Made by a program: the position numbers and the translations under genes. A stretch of DNA of 64,000 bases from Provencibacterium sp. (GTDB taxonomy: Bacteria > Bacillota > Clostridia > Oscillospirales > Ruminococcaceae): assembly GCA_022792175.1 (NCBI GenBank), contig JAAWAN010000028.1, positions 62,001 to 126,000 on the forward strand, given 5' to 3'. Shown here piece after piece: positions 53,270 through 61,059 of this stretch; positions within the stretch are counted from its first letter, which is position 1; each line of letters begins with the position of its first letter. The notes under the pieces are model-generated. The model had not been told where the DNA came from and did no database searches. It saw only the letters and a list, made by a program, of their open reading frames with translations.

Positions 53270-54112
53270 TCAGCCCTCCCCCTGCTTTCTCTGCTCTGGG
53301 AGGGCGCTTCTTTCCTCCGGCCGGACGGCCTGCCGGTAGGCGCTCGGGGTAACGCCGGTATGCTGACGAAACTGCCGGCTGAAAAAGCAGGTATCTCGAT
53401 AGCCCAGCTGCAGGGCAATCTCCCCTATCCGGCTGCTGGAGGAGCGCAGCAGCACCTTCGCCTGATTCATCCGCGCGCCAATTACATACAGGGAGAGCGG
53501 GCTGCCGGTCATCTGGCTGAAAAGCCGCCCGAAATAATCGGCAGCATAGCCAAAGCGGGCCGCCAGCGGGGAAAGACGCCAGTCGGCTCCCGGATTTTCC
53601 TGTATTTCATCGCAGAGGGCCGAAAGCTTCCGGCGCAGCGGGTCCGGCTGCAGGCCCTGCCTGTCCTGCAGTGTAATCTCATCCAGCGCCACCTGCAGCC
53701 AGTGCCGAGCCATCTCCTTTTCGCCGGCGCTGGAGGCATTGAGCACCTTATAGAGAAGCTTCTGCACAAACGGGAAATCAAACAGCTGCCGGTGCAAAGC
53801 CGGCACCTCTCCCTCCGGGAGATGAAGGGGAAGGCCATCCCAAAGAAAATCAAAATGGATATGCAGCACCGTCAGCCGGTCGGAAAGCTCCTGCCGGCCG
53901 GCATAGCAGCCATGAGGCCGCAGCAAAAAGCAGCTGCCCGCAGAGACCGGAAACGGGAGGCCGTCGGCGGTTAAAAATCCGCTTCCTTTCAAAACGGTCC
54001 AGAGGTCATAGTCGCCCATCGGACTGCCGGCCGTATCCCATTTCCAATCCGGCTGGCAGGCGGTGATGCCGCACGAATGGATGCAAAGATCACGATAAAG
54101 CAGATTACTCAT
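53270..54112 (-). CDS. AraC-family transcriptional regulator
   Basis: 280 residues from an ATG at 54112. The N-terminal sugar-binding cupin-like half has GSGFLTADGLPFPVSAGSCF and LRPHGCYAG; the C-terminal HTH pair has LSPLAARFGYAADYFGRLF and IGEIALQLGYRDTCFFSRQF. It is divergent from the isomerase gene and probably controls it in response to a sugar. There is no ribosome site; its promoter ends 6 nt before the ATG, suggesting a leaderless message. Confidence 0.9.
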   Translation of the reverse strand: MSNLLYRDLCIHSCGITACQPDWKWDTAGSPMGDYDLWTVLKGSGFLTADGLPFPVSAGSCFLLRPHGCYAGRQELSDRLTVLHIHFDFLWDGLPLHLPEGEVPALHRQLFDFPFVQKLLYKVLNASSAGEKEMARHWLQVALDEITLQDRQGLQPDPLRRKLSALCDEIQENPGADWRLSPLAARFGYAADYFGRLFSQMTGSPLSLYVIGARMNQAKVLLRSSSSRIGEIALQLGYRDTCFFSRQFRQHTGVTPSAYRQAVRPEERSALPEQRKQGEG

Positions 54113-54118
54113 GTCGTT

Positions 54119-54147
54119 ATAGTACAAATAATTAACGGTTAAGTCAA
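54119..54147 (-). promoter_or_regulatory. promoter for the AraC gene, leaderless
   Basis: On the minus strand -35 TTGACT (54142-54147) and -10 TACTAT (54119-54124) have a 17-bp spacer. The expected transcription start falls on or within two bases of the ATG at 54112. Confidence 0.75.
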
Positions 54148-54205
54148 TAGATTTCCGCCTCTTTTTATGGTTTAATGAAGCCACAACCGAGAAGGAGGAA
54201 AAACG

Positions 54206-55528
54206 ATGAAAACAAAAATCAAGCTGGTCATGCAGGCTAAGCCCGAAAACGTCGCCGGCTGGCCGCACATCAATTTTAATTATGAGCAGGCAGCCGAACA
54301 GATAGTATCCGCCCTGCAGGCGCGCATGCCGCAGGCGGAGATTACCGCCCTTGTCTGCAGCGACCCGGAGGCTGCCCGCGCCGCTCTCCCTGAGGATAAA
54401 AAAAATTATGACGGCATTGTCCTCATCACCGCCACCAACAATCCGACCGTTCACAATGTTTATCTGGATGCCGCCACCACCGATTTCCCGCTGGTAATCG
54501 CCGGGCTGCCCCATGCGGGCGACGGGGCATTCCTGAATGTCGCTACCCGCGTGCGCAAGCAGAAGCTGCCGGTGGCAACCGTCTCCTCAATGGACTATGG
54601 GGACATCGCCGAAACCGCCCAGCTCATCGAGCTGCTAAAAAAGCTGAAGGAGGAGAGCATCCTGATTTTCAGCGACGACACCCAGAACGGCATGTTCCGG
54701 GAAGCCAAGCGCACCATGCTTAAAAACCACTGGGGAATTGATACGGTTCTTTTAAGCGGCAGCGACCTGCAGGCGGCCTATGACAGCATTTCCGAGAAGC
54801 AGGCCCGCCCGCTCGCGGAAAAATGGGCAAAAAACGCCATCCGGGTGGTGGAGCCCGATGCGGCTGAGCTCATCAAAAGCGCGCGACTTTACCATGCGCT
54901 GCAGGAGATGAAGGAAAAGAACGGCTGCACCGCCGTTACGGTGGACTGCCTGAGCCTCTTCTACAGCAAAAGAATGCAGGCCTATCCCTGCCTCTCCTTC
55001 TTTGAAATGCTCAATAACGGCCAGGTGGGCATCTGCGAGGCGGATATAGACTCGGTATTGACGACGATGATCGCCGTTTATGGCTGCGGACGTCCCGGCT
55101 TCGTATCCGACCCGGTGCTTGATACCTCCAGCGGCCAGATTATCTATGACCACTGCGTCTGCTCCAACCGGATGCTGGGCTATCAGGATGCGCGCGCCAG
55201 CGAATACTACATACGCAGCCACGCGGAGGACCAGAAGGGCGCCTCTGTTCAAACGCTGCTGCCGCTGAATCTGCCGGTAACGACGGTAAAACTCAATGCG
55301 GGCGACAACGCCTTCTCGATTCATACCGGCATGGCGGTCGGCAACGTTTCGCTCGACCGGGGCTGCCGTACCAAGCTGGCGGCGCAGGCCAATGTGGAAA
55401 ATATCATTGACAGATGGGATATGGAAGTTTTCGGCTGGCACAAGGTAACCCTTTATGGAAACTGGCGCGCGAAGCTTTTAAATCTCGCCCGCCTCAAGGG
55501 AATGACCATTTATGACGAGGACCGCTAA
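54206..55528 (+). CDS. L-fucose/L-arabinose isomerase-family protein
   Basis: 440 residues. The layout with DGIVLITATNNPTVHN, GLPHAGDGAFLN and VATVSSMDYGDIAE in the N-terminal domain, GICEADIDSVLTTMIAVYGCG in the middle and FSIHTGMAVGNVSLDRGCRT at the end fits the fucI-like fold (DUF/FucIase family). The exact sugar cannot be told. GAAGGAGGAA precedes the ATG. Divergent from an AraC regulator, with its promoter in the 93-bp gap. Confidence 0.87.
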   Translation: MKTKIKLVMQAKPENVAGWPHINFNYEQAAEQIVSALQARMPQAEITALVCSDPEAARAALPEDKKNYDGIVLITATNNPTVHNVYLDAATTDFPLVIAGLPHAGDGAFLNVATRVRKQKLPVATVSSMDYGDIAETAQLIELLKKLKEESILIFSDDTQNGMFREAKRTMLKNHWGIDTVLLSGSDLQAAYDSISEKQARPLAEKWAKNAIRVVEPDAAELIKSARLYHALQEMKEKNGCTAVTVDCLSLFYSKRMQAYPCLSFFEMLNNGQVGICEADIDSVLTTMIAVYGCGRPGFVSDPVLDTSSGQIIYDHCVCSNRMLGYQDARASEYYIRSHAEDQKGASVQTLLPLNLPVTTVKLNAGDNAFSIHTGMAVGNVSLDRGCRTKLAAQANVENIIDRWDMEVFGWHKVTLYGNWRAKLLNLARLKGMTIYDEDR

Positions 55529-55670
55529 AGGGCAGACTGTTTCTTCCAGAATATCCGTCCCATATGGGGGCACAGCCGGTTTTCCCTGGTTTCTCCAGCC
55601 GGCCTTTCAAAAAATCTTCTCCGAATAAAAATCAGGCATCTCCGGTTCAAAACGGAAAAGAGGACAAAAA

Positions 55671-55700
55671 AGCAGGCTCGTCCTCTCCGACGAACCTGCT
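55671..55700 (-). terminator. terminator abutting tRNA 3'-end remnant
   Basis: On the minus strand AGCAGGTTCGTC, loop GGAGAG, GACGAGCCTGCT, followed by six T. It directly adjoins the 12-bp tRNA-Leu remnant at 55701-55712, as would a native tRNA terminator. The 55529-55670 stretch holds nothing clear, apart from CTGGTTTCTCCAGCCGG near 55587, which weakly recalls the dispersed repeat tail. Confidence 0.8.
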
Positions 55701-55712
55701 CATGGTGCGGGT
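55701..55712 (-). repeat. 12-bp copy of tRNA-Leu 3' end, candidate attachment site
   Basis: CATGGTGCGGGT is identical to 59531-59542 at the 3' end of the intact tRNA-Leu gene and in the same orientation. The two copies bound the anomalous 3.8-kb region. Confidence 0.6.
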
Positions 55713-55833
55713 GTTCATAACGACACTTCCGCAAACCCACATGAAATCAAGGCTTTTTGGTAACAGGCAAACACATTTCACTAATTTACATATTATGATA
55801 AAGGCACTGGTGTGAAAACCGGCGCTTTTTTCG

Positions 55834-55887
55834 TGCCCATACATAGCCGTCTGTTTCGCAGCAGGCGGCTAAATCTATGAAAGGAGG
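55834..55887 (+). repeat. ~54-bp leader repeat, copy 1
   Basis: TGCCCATACATAGCCGTCTG and the following GTTTCGCAGCAGGCGGC, TAAATCTATGAAAGGAGGA closely match 57931-57984. Copy 1 carries the ribosome site of the broken parA. Upstream similarity continues weakly, so the leader and promoter were duplicated together. Confidence 0.75.
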
Positions 55888-56106
55888 AAAACCCAACACG
55901 GCGAAGGCCAAAGTGATAAGCATAGCGAATCAAAAGGGCAGTGTCTGGGAAAACACTATCGTTTATATCTGTGAATGGTCTTATTATGGACGGAAAGAAA
56001 GTCCTACTGCTAAACGTAGATCTCCAAGGCGTCCTCACTAAGATACTGAGCCAGTGCAAGCCCTACACTCTGTTACAAAAAGGAGTTTCCCCGGAGCTAC
56101 TATAAC
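55877..56106 (+). pseudogene. parA-like ATPase remnant
   Basis: AAGGAGG is followed by ACG where ATG is expected, then AKAKVISIANQKGSV, the ParA/Soj N-terminus (Walker A K-G-G-V-G-K-T-T) with a frame change after it. Another frame carries on with MDGKKVLLLNVDLQGVLTKIL, the ParA switch region, and stops at 56106. The C-terminal two-thirds are missing. It shows that plasmid- or ICE-type DNA was once here. Confidence 0.75.
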
Positions 56107-56113
56107 TCCGGGG
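56089..56113 (-). terminator. terminator of the S9-fusion operon
   Basis: CCCCGGAG (56089-56096) pairs with CTCCGGGG (56106-56113), 10 nt downstream of the S9 stop on the minus strand; a T5 run follows 9 nt later. It also ends the parA remnant. Confidence 0.65.
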
Positions 56114-56123
56114 GCAAGCTAAT

Positions 56124-56906
56124 TCAGCGTTTACTAAACTGTGGGGCACGCCGCGCGGCTTTTAAGCCGTACTTTTTGCGCTCTTTCATACGAGGGTCAC
56201 GGGTAAGGAATCCAGCGGCCTTCAGGGTAGTACGGTGTTCAGGATTCATTTCCAGCAAAGCACGAGAGATACCATGGCGTAGGGCACCAGCCTGGCCAGT
56301 AACACCGCCACCGATGACGGTAGCGGTGACATCGACCTTGCCGATAGTGCCAGTGGTATTTAAGGGCTGGCGGACGACCATCTTCAAGGTTTCCAAGCCA
56401 AAGTAATCTTCAATATCACGACCATTAATTGAGATAAGACCCGTACCATTAGGGAAAATACGGACTCGTGCAACAGAAGATTTTCTTCTCCCTGTTCCAT
56501 AAAAATATGCGGATTTAGGTCTATACCATCCTGAGTTTTCTCTTTTGACCGATATTTCCTCGAGAAAATCATTGATTTTCTTTTTTAACAAGTTATCCTC
56601 TGTCGTATAGTCTTGAAAGAATTTTTGAAAATAGGACGCATCTCCGAATTCTATCTTGCTTGCATCTTTGCGGAATGCGTAAATAGGATCAGCCGTTTGG
56701 TCAATAATAATTTCCTTAGATTTACAGTTCTGCAACGGAATAAGTTTTGAGTAAACACTTTTTTTAACCTCAACAAACTCCTCAATGCGATTCTTATGTC
56801 CGTTTTGAAAAAACAATTTTCCATCTTTTTCAAAGACAGGGAAAACAAAGTTCGGAATGATGTCAAATAAGTCGATAAAACCTGTTAGCTTATATAAATT
56901 AAGCAC
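56124..56906 (-). CDS. ribosomal protein S9 fused to an unknown N-terminal domain
   Basis: 260 residues. From about residue 130 it is a nearly complete S9: [57 protein letters not shown], and the C-terminal [17 protein letters not shown] tail that contacts P-site tRNA. Residues 1-130 ([20 protein letters not shown], then [10 protein letters not shown] at the joint) are not recognised and are AT-rich. Its GTG overlaps the upstream stop by 8 nt. rplM is not adjacent, so this is not the usual rplM-rpsI locus. It may be a true fusion, or an S9 5' end joined to another gene: GGATGGTATAGA at the joint is one base off an S9 ATG. Confidence 0.85.
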   Translation of the reverse strand: MLNLYKLTGFIDLFDIIPNFVFPVFEKDGKLFFQNGHKNRIEEFVEVKKSVYSKLIPLQNCKSKEIIIDQTADPIYAFRKDASKIEFGDASYFQKFFQDYTTEDNLLKKKINDFLEEISVKRENSGWYRPKSAYFYGTGRRKSSVARVRIFPNGTGLISINGRDIEDYFGLETLKMVVRQPLNTTGTIGKVDVTATVIGGGVTGQAGALRHGISRALLEMNPEHRTTLKAAGFLTRDPRMKERKKYGLKAARRAPQFSKR

Positions 56907-57675
56907 TTATTTTTCCGCCTTTCCGAATCTTAAGGTATTCCATCACTTTTTCAAAAACCACCTCGTTATACCTTGACGGAGCTGTTAATGTCCTTACAGT
57001 ATATTCCATATGTCTAATATTATACTGATCTAAAAAGGCTTTTATGCTGTCTTCACGTAAAAGATCTTCTGGTATAATTACACATTCCACCGCATCTTTA
57101 AGCGATACGCATTCCTGGGAAATAACTTCGACAGTATGAGCCCTATCATCAATTTTGTGTGTACCTTGTGCATTTAAGATGCTAATTAAGCCATTAATAT
57201 ATGGATTGTTTTCCTTTATACCTATAACAGTTTGTCCGCGAATGTAATTATCATTGCTTTCGAAAAAGATAGCGATGTACGTTAAAATTGCTTTAAGCGA
57301 ACTGTCTAATTCAAATTCACCTAATTGCATATTGCGATGGAAAAAGTCATCATACTTTTCGGCTGAAAAAGCTCCTGTATCAAATGGGAAAACCCTATAT
57401 ATTTTTACGTTTTGAGGGTTGACAATAAAACATACTGGACAGTATTCAATATCAGTTCGATTTCCAACGACTTTTTCACCCACTGGATATGACGGCTTTC
57501 CATAAAAGAAGTACAATAAATCTTTATTAAAAACTTTACAAAGGCGAGTTTCCAGTTGCCCGCTCTCAATAATCAATCTGCTGTCAAAGCATTCGCAAGA
57601 ATGCAACATCGGTAATATATCTATATGGCTAGACTTTATTTTGTGCTGTTGTAAATAATCATTTAAAGTCGACAT
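56899..57675 (-). CDS. unknown protein, possibly ADP-ribosyltransferase-like
   Basis: 258 residues from an ATG with GGCGGTGAG upstream. Not recognised for certain. [11 protein letters not shown] near residue 17, a following SGQLETR and [14 protein letters not shown] recall the start of DarT/RES-type ADP-ribosyltransferase folds (H..I..G.L, then an FYG-P-Y block). The rest is mixed alpha/beta. Strongly AT-rich compared with the chromosome. It is co-transcribed with the S9 fusion, whose start it overlaps. Confidence 0.55.
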   Translation of the reverse strand: MSTLNDYLQQHKIKSSHIDILPMLHSCECFDSRLIIESGQLETRLCKVFNKDLLYFFYGKPSYPVGEKVVGNRTDIEYCPVCFIVNPQNVKIYRVFPFDTGAFSAEKYDDFFHRNMQLGEFELDSSLKAILTYIAIFFESNDNYIRGQTVIGIKENNPYINGLISILNAQGTHKIDDRAHTVEVISQECVSLKDAVECVIIPEDLLREDSIKAFLDQYNIRHMEYTVRTLTAPSRYNEVVFEKVMEYLKIRKGGKISA

Positions 57676-57930
57676 ATATCTCACCGCCTAAGAGACTATT
57701 TGTTCTAATATAGTCCACAAGACAAAGTATAATATTAAACGATTAAATAACTTCAAAACAGGCTATAGATACTTATATAAGCTTAAATATACCAAGAAAT
57801 AATTGTAAGTCAAGGTGAAAATAGTTTTTCTCCGCACTTAACAAAAAACTTTTATTGCTATGCAGCTTTTTGGGGATTTTGCCAAATTAAGTTTTTGATA
57901 TAGTGCTGGTATAATATCCGGCATTCTTTA
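57676..57930. other. AT-rich intergenic region
   Basis: No gene is seen. A palindrome CTTATATAAG lies near 57772, and TATAAT at 57910-57915 is a possible -10 box without a clear -35, reading towards the small open frame at 57987. Confidence 0.5.
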
Positions 57931-57984
57931 TGCCCGTACATATCCGTCTGTTTCGCCGCAGGTGGCTAAATCTATGAGAGGAGA
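57931..57984 (+). repeat. ~54-bp leader repeat, copy 2
   Basis: TGCCCGTACATATCCGTCTG and what follows closely match 55834-55887, with a GAGAGGAGAA ribosome site at its end. It precedes a small open frame instead of parA. Confidence 0.75.
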
Positions 57985-57986
57985 AC

Positions 57987-58145
57987 ATGACGGAGCTGAT
58001 GGAAAAGTACAGAATTTTATTATTAAAAGCGCAGTTCAACTATATTGGACACTGCCTATTGCAGGGTAATGCCTTGCATAATCAATCTCTTTTACTATAC
58101 TCCCAATTCGTTTTTGTGTTCCTCAAGCGGAAAATGTCCTTGTAA
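57987..58145 (+). pseudogene. small open frame interrupted by the IS element
   Basis: ATG at 57987 follows GAGAGGAGAA and encodes MTELMEKYRILLLKAQFN before the IS left end near 58046; the remaining 33 codons are IS sequence. The gene is not recognised. Probably the 5' end of a plasmid- or phage-type gene cut by the insertion. Confidence 0.45.
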
Positions 58146-58169
58146 TTCCCGCCCCTGCGGGGGCGGGAA
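58146..58169 (+). promoter_or_regulatory. GC hairpin in IS leader
   Basis: TTCCCGCCCC pairs with GGGGCGGGAA with loop TGCG, 10 bp, 51 nt before the transposase start. Such hairpins block read-through transcription or translation from outside promoters. Confidence 0.6.
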
Positions 58170-58220
58170 ACACGAAAAAGAATAAATCAACTATAATCCG
58201 CACAAAGGAGATGAGTATTA

Positions 58221-59375
58221 ATGCCCAAACAATATCCAGAAGAATTCAGAAAGCAGGTCACCGCTATCTGCGCCACAGGTGTTCCACTTGTAGCAATCAG
58301 CGAAAAGTATCACATATCCCTCAACACCCTCTACCGATGGCGCAAAGAATATCAACAGGCAGACGATTCGGGCACTATAAAAGATTACTCCATACTCAGC
58401 CGCCAACACGAACGTCAAAGCCACATTCTACAAATCATTCGACTGTCCAATATCATTGATGATGTGCCTCGCCGTAAGCGTCTTGAAATTCTGGCAAGGC
58501 TACATGAACAATTTGAGCAATATAGTGTTCATGAACTGTGTAAAGCCCTAAATATCTCTCGTGGAACATTCTACAACCACATTTTCCGTAAGGCCGACCG
58601 AGCAGAGTATTTGCAGAGACAGCAGGAGCTCATGCTGCAAGTACAGCGGATTTTTGATGACAGTCAACAGCGTTTCGGGGCTGAAAAGATACGGGTCGTA
58701 CTGGCTGAGAACGGAATCCGTGTGGGGAAAAAGCGCATTAGGCAGATTATGCAGGAACTTGATCTGATCAGTATCCGCGAGAACGCCAAAAGCAATTACC
58801 GGAGTCGGCAGGAATACTTGAAACGCAATTTGGTTAATCAGGAATTCAGGGTGACACGTCCCAATGAGATATGGGCCAGTGACATCACATATTTCAAGAT
58901 TAAGGGCTATGCGGTATACCTCTGTGTTATTATAGACTTATTTTCCCGCAAGGTAGTGGGATACCGAGTTTCCCGCAAATGCAGCACTCATTTGGTGACA
59001 GCCACATTCAAAGATGCGTTTCGGGTGCGGGGCAACCCCACAGATTTGACTTTTCATGGCGATCGTGGAGGGCAGTATATCTCTGACACCTTTTATAAGC
59101 TTCTTCAGCAGGGCGGTGTCAAGCAATCCTTTTCCCGTTCTGGCCGTCCCTGTGACAATGCAGTGGCCGAGACATTCTTTGCTTCATTTAAGCGGGAAGA
59201 AGCATACCGAAGGGACTACTCCTCTGAGGCAGATTTTCGCAAAAGTGTGGACGAGTATGTGCGCTTTTATAACGAACAACGGCCCCATCAGACGCTGGCC
59301 TACAAATCGCCGGTACGATTTGAGGAGCTCTATGGGCAGAAAAAGACACAGGCTTATGAGAAAACCTGTGTCTAA
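58221..59375 (+). CDS. IS3-family transposase, single frame
   Basis: 384 residues. An N-terminal HTH (FRKQVTAICATGVPLVAISE, then LNTLYRWRKEY), a linker and the rve DDE core: first D in WASDITYFKI, second D in FHGDRGGQYIS, E in AVAETFFASFKRE. The closing YNEQRPHQTL is the family end. OrfA and OrfB are joined in one frame, so no programmed frameshift is needed. GGAGATGAG precedes the ATG. No disabling change is seen. Confidence 0.95.
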   Translation: MPKQYPEEFRKQVTAICATGVPLVAISEKYHISLNTLYRWRKEYQQADDSGTIKDYSILSRQHERQSHILQIIRLSNIIDDVPRRKRLEILARLHEQFEQYSVHELCKALNISRGTFYNHIFRKADRAEYLQRQQELMLQVQRIFDDSQQRFGAEKIRVVLAENGIRVGKKRIRQIMQELDLISIRENAKSNYRSRQEYLKRNLVNQEFRVTRPNEIWASDITYFKIKGYAVYLCVIIDLFSRKVVGYRVSRKCSTHLVTATFKDAFRVRGNPTDLTFHGDRGGQYISDTFYKLLQQGGVKQSFSRSGRPCDNAVAETFFASFKREEAYRRDYSSEADFRKSVDEYVRFYNEQRPHQTLAYKSPVRFEELYGQKKTQAYEKTCV

Positions 59376-59481
59376 AAAACGCATCTGGATAAATATTTTT
59401 TTTGCAGCTTTTTCTTATTTTCAGGAATGCACTGCAGGCAACATTTTCAGAAAATCCAGTCATTGCAACGGTTACAGAGCA

Positions 59482-59528
59482 AAGCGGAGCCGCTTTTCGA
59501 TAAAATAGTTCGAAAAACGACTCCGCTT
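59482..59528 (-). terminator. tRNA-Leu terminator hairpin
   Basis: AAGCGGAG (59482-59489) pairs with CTCCGCTT (59521-59528) and the inner CTTTTCGA/TCGAAAA extend it. It begins 5 nt after the tRNA CCA end on the minus strand and is followed by TTTGCTC. Confidence 0.75.
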
Positions 59529-59532
59529 CACA

Positions 59533-59619
59533 TGGTGCGGGTAACAGGACTTGAACCTGCACAGCCTTGCGACCATTAGAACCTGAATCTAACGCGTCTG
59601 CCAATTCCGCCATACCCGC
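59533..59619 (-). tRNA. tRNA-Leu (CAG)
   Basis: 87 nt with encoded CCA. Acceptor GCGGGTA pairs with TACCCGC; the D arm has GGCAGACGCG; the anticodon stem-loop TTAGA-TTCAGGT-TCTAA gives CAG; a class II variable arm GGTCGCAAGGCTGT and the T arm CAGGTTCAAGTCCTG follow. It is the right-hand boundary of the anomalous region. Confidence 0.97.
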
Positions 59620-59634
59620 ATGTCAACGTTAAAG

Positions 59635-59663
59635 ATTATAGCACGGGATTGTTTCTTTGTCAA
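59635..59663 (-). promoter_or_regulatory. tRNA-Leu promoter, full consensus
   Basis: On the minus strand TTGACA (59658-59663), 17 bp, TATAAT (59635-59640): a perfect vegetative promoter, with its start about 8 nt before the mature tRNA. Confidence 0.92.
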
Positions 59664-59752
59664 TAACCTTTCTTCCGATTTTTTCAGAATTCCCGAAAAT
59701 TTACCGGACCGGCTGCAGGGAACGGGAAAGCAGTCATTCTGCTTACGGATAA

Positions 59753-59799
59753 GCAATCCGCCGGCCGAAAAGCACTTTGGGGGCCGGCGGATTGCTTTT
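59753..59799. terminator. hairpin after the zinc-ribbon gene
   Basis: GCAATCCGCCGGCC (59753-59766) pairs with GGCCGGCGGATTGC (59782-59795); TTTTATTG follows on the plus strand and only TTAT on the minus strand. It lies 13 nt after the zinc-ribbon stop. Confidence 0.75.
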
Positions 59800-59811
59800 A
59801 TTGCTTTGATT

Positions 59812-60081
59812 TCAGCTTTTGCTCTGCTTCCAGCGCTTCAGGCTCGGGAAAAAGGCCTGCATCTCCCGGCGCGCCTTCTCAGGGTCGGGATAAAACCCCT
59901 CCTTCTGACCGAGCTGCACACAGAAATCAATCATCTGCTGCATGCTCATCTCAGCGGTAAACGCCCCATCCTTCCAGCAGTAGCAGCAGTAATCCTCGTT
60001 GCGGCTGCCATCCGCGTTCCTTCCAAAGTCCTTTTCCTCCCGCATTGGCATGCCGCAGCTCTGACAATAAACTTCCGCCAT
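59812..60081 (-). CDS. putative zinc-ribbon protein
   Basis: 89 residues. YCQSCGMPM, then DYCCYCWKDG, give the two Cys-x2-Cys knuckles of the zinc_ribbon_2 family; MQQMIDFCVQLG is the usual C-terminal helix. Such proteins are common in Firmicutes, often beside regulators; function unknown. GGAAGG precedes the ATG. Downstream of the WYL gene, likely with its own promoter near TATACT (60117-60122). Confidence 0.88.
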   Translation of the reverse strand: MAEVYCQSCGMPMREEKDFGRNADGSRNEDYCCYCWKDGAFTAEMSMQQMIDFCVQLGQKEGFYPDPEKARREMQAFFPSLKRWKQSKS

Positions 60082-60150
60082 ATTCCTGTCCTTCCTTTCT
60101 TTTGGGATGAACCCAGTATATCACCCAAAACCGGACAGCTGTCTGTCATA

Positions 60151-61059
60151 TTAATTGCCCGGTTCATAAAACCGGGCAATTTTTTCTGCCTTTTGCCGCA
60201 CTGCCTTGCGCAGCGCCTCGGGAGAGAGAACCTGTACCAGCGTACCAAAGGAGAGGAAATAATTTACCGTCCATTCGTCATCCGGGAAAAAAGCGGTCAT
60301 CGTCAGGCTCCCATCCTCTTCCTGCCGGACAGGATACCGGCTGAGCTCATCGCAGATGCGGTGGGCGGCGCCCTGTTCAAAACGCAGCCGCACCTGCAAA
60401 ACGCCGCCTGACGACGTCCATTGCAGGTCAACCGGCGGCATCTCCCGCTTTTCAAAGCTTCCTTCCAGCAGCTGAACCCGCTTTATCCGGCAGATTTTAA
60501 AGGTGCGCGCCGCCTGTCGCAACCGGCAGAATCCCTGCAGATACCAGCCGCCGCTTTTATAGCAGAGCTTCATCGGCTCCACCTGCCGTTCGCTTTTTTC
60601 ACCGATATTGTTGTGATAATCAAACGCCACCGGCCGGCGCTCCAATATTGCCGTTTTCAGAAGATTAAACTTTTCCCTCTCCTCGCAGAGGTCTCCCCAG
60701 GGGGAGAAATCCACCTCAATCCATTCCTCCTGCCCGCGGCAAAACAGCCCGCGCAGCTGGGAAAGCAACTCCTCCGCCTGCAGGGCATGGGTAGCCTGCA
60801 GACTCTGCAGCGCAAACAGAATTTCATCCTGCTGGCCGGGCGTCAGCAGCGAACGGTCCAGTACATAGCCCTCCATCAGCCGGATGCCCCCGCCCTTTCC
60901 TCGGCTGGCATAGACCGGCACCCCTGCCCCGGAAAGCAGATCAACATCCCGATAGATGGTGCGCACCGAAACCTCAAAATGCTCCGCCAGCTCGGATGCC
61001 GTCATTGCCCCGCGCTCAAGCAGCAGATAGACCATTTCAAACAGCCGTCCGTTCTGCAT
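60151..61059 (-). CDS. WYL-domain transcriptional regulator
   Basis: 302 residues. The N-terminal HTH_11 has TASELAEHFEVSVRTIYRDV; the WYL domain near 140-210 has VAFDYHN, and SGGWYLQGFCRLR; a C-terminal WCX part follows. Members respond to small molecules or nucleic acid and often repress nearby genes. The start at 61059 is likely, although 61071 is possible (GGGG is nearer to 61071). The target may be the zinc-ribbon gene. Confidence 0.93.
   Translation of the reverse strand: MQNGRLFEMVYLLLERGAMTASELAEHFEVSVRTIYRDVDLLSGAGVPVYASRGKGGGIRLMEGYVLDRSLLTPGQQDEILFALQSLQATHALQAEELLSQLRGLFCRGQEEWIEVDFSPWGDLCEEREKFNLLKTAILERRPVAFDYHNNIGEKSERQVEPMKLCYKSGGWYLQGFCRLRQAARTFKICRIKRVQLLEGSFEKREMPPVDLQWTSSGGVLQVRLRFEQGAAHRICDELSRYPVRQEEDGSLTMTAFFPDDEWTVNYFLSFGTLVQVLSPEALRKAVRQKAEKIARFYEPGN
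60153..60185 (+). terminator. inverted repeat overlapping the WYL gene end
   Basis: AATTGCCCGGTT (60153-60164), loop CATAA, AACCGGGCAATT (60170-60181), then T-run on the plus strand. It covers the last codons of the WYL gene but faces the other way, with no plus-strand gene upstream. Confidence 0.6.

Larger units (their letters stand above)
58046..59375 (+). mobile_element. IS3-family insertion sequence, apparently complete
   Basis: About 1.33 kb. The left end TTGGACACTG and the reverse complement of the right end, TTAGACACAG, are imperfect inverted repeats with the transposase stop codon inside the right one. A strong hairpin lies in the leader. No clear target duplication is seen, so the ends may be off by a few bases. 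Confidence 0.75.

Noticed and set aside
52931-53974. 347-codon plus-strand protein
   Set aside because: Most of it is the shadow of the minus-strand AraC gene; only 53015-53238 could be coding.
55690-55790. A second tRNA gene
   Set aside because: Only the 12 nt of the 3' end match; no cloverleaf can be made from the following sequence.
55647-55844. Integrase fragment on the minus strand
   Set aside because: The short frame lacks the R-x-x-R and tyrosine motifs; I could not support it from sequence.
56124-56517. This S9 as the normal rplM-rpsI locus
   Set aside because: No rplM is adjacent, the codon use differs from the chromosome, and the frame is fused to an AT-rich unknown region. A second rpsI elsewhere is expected but cannot be seen here.
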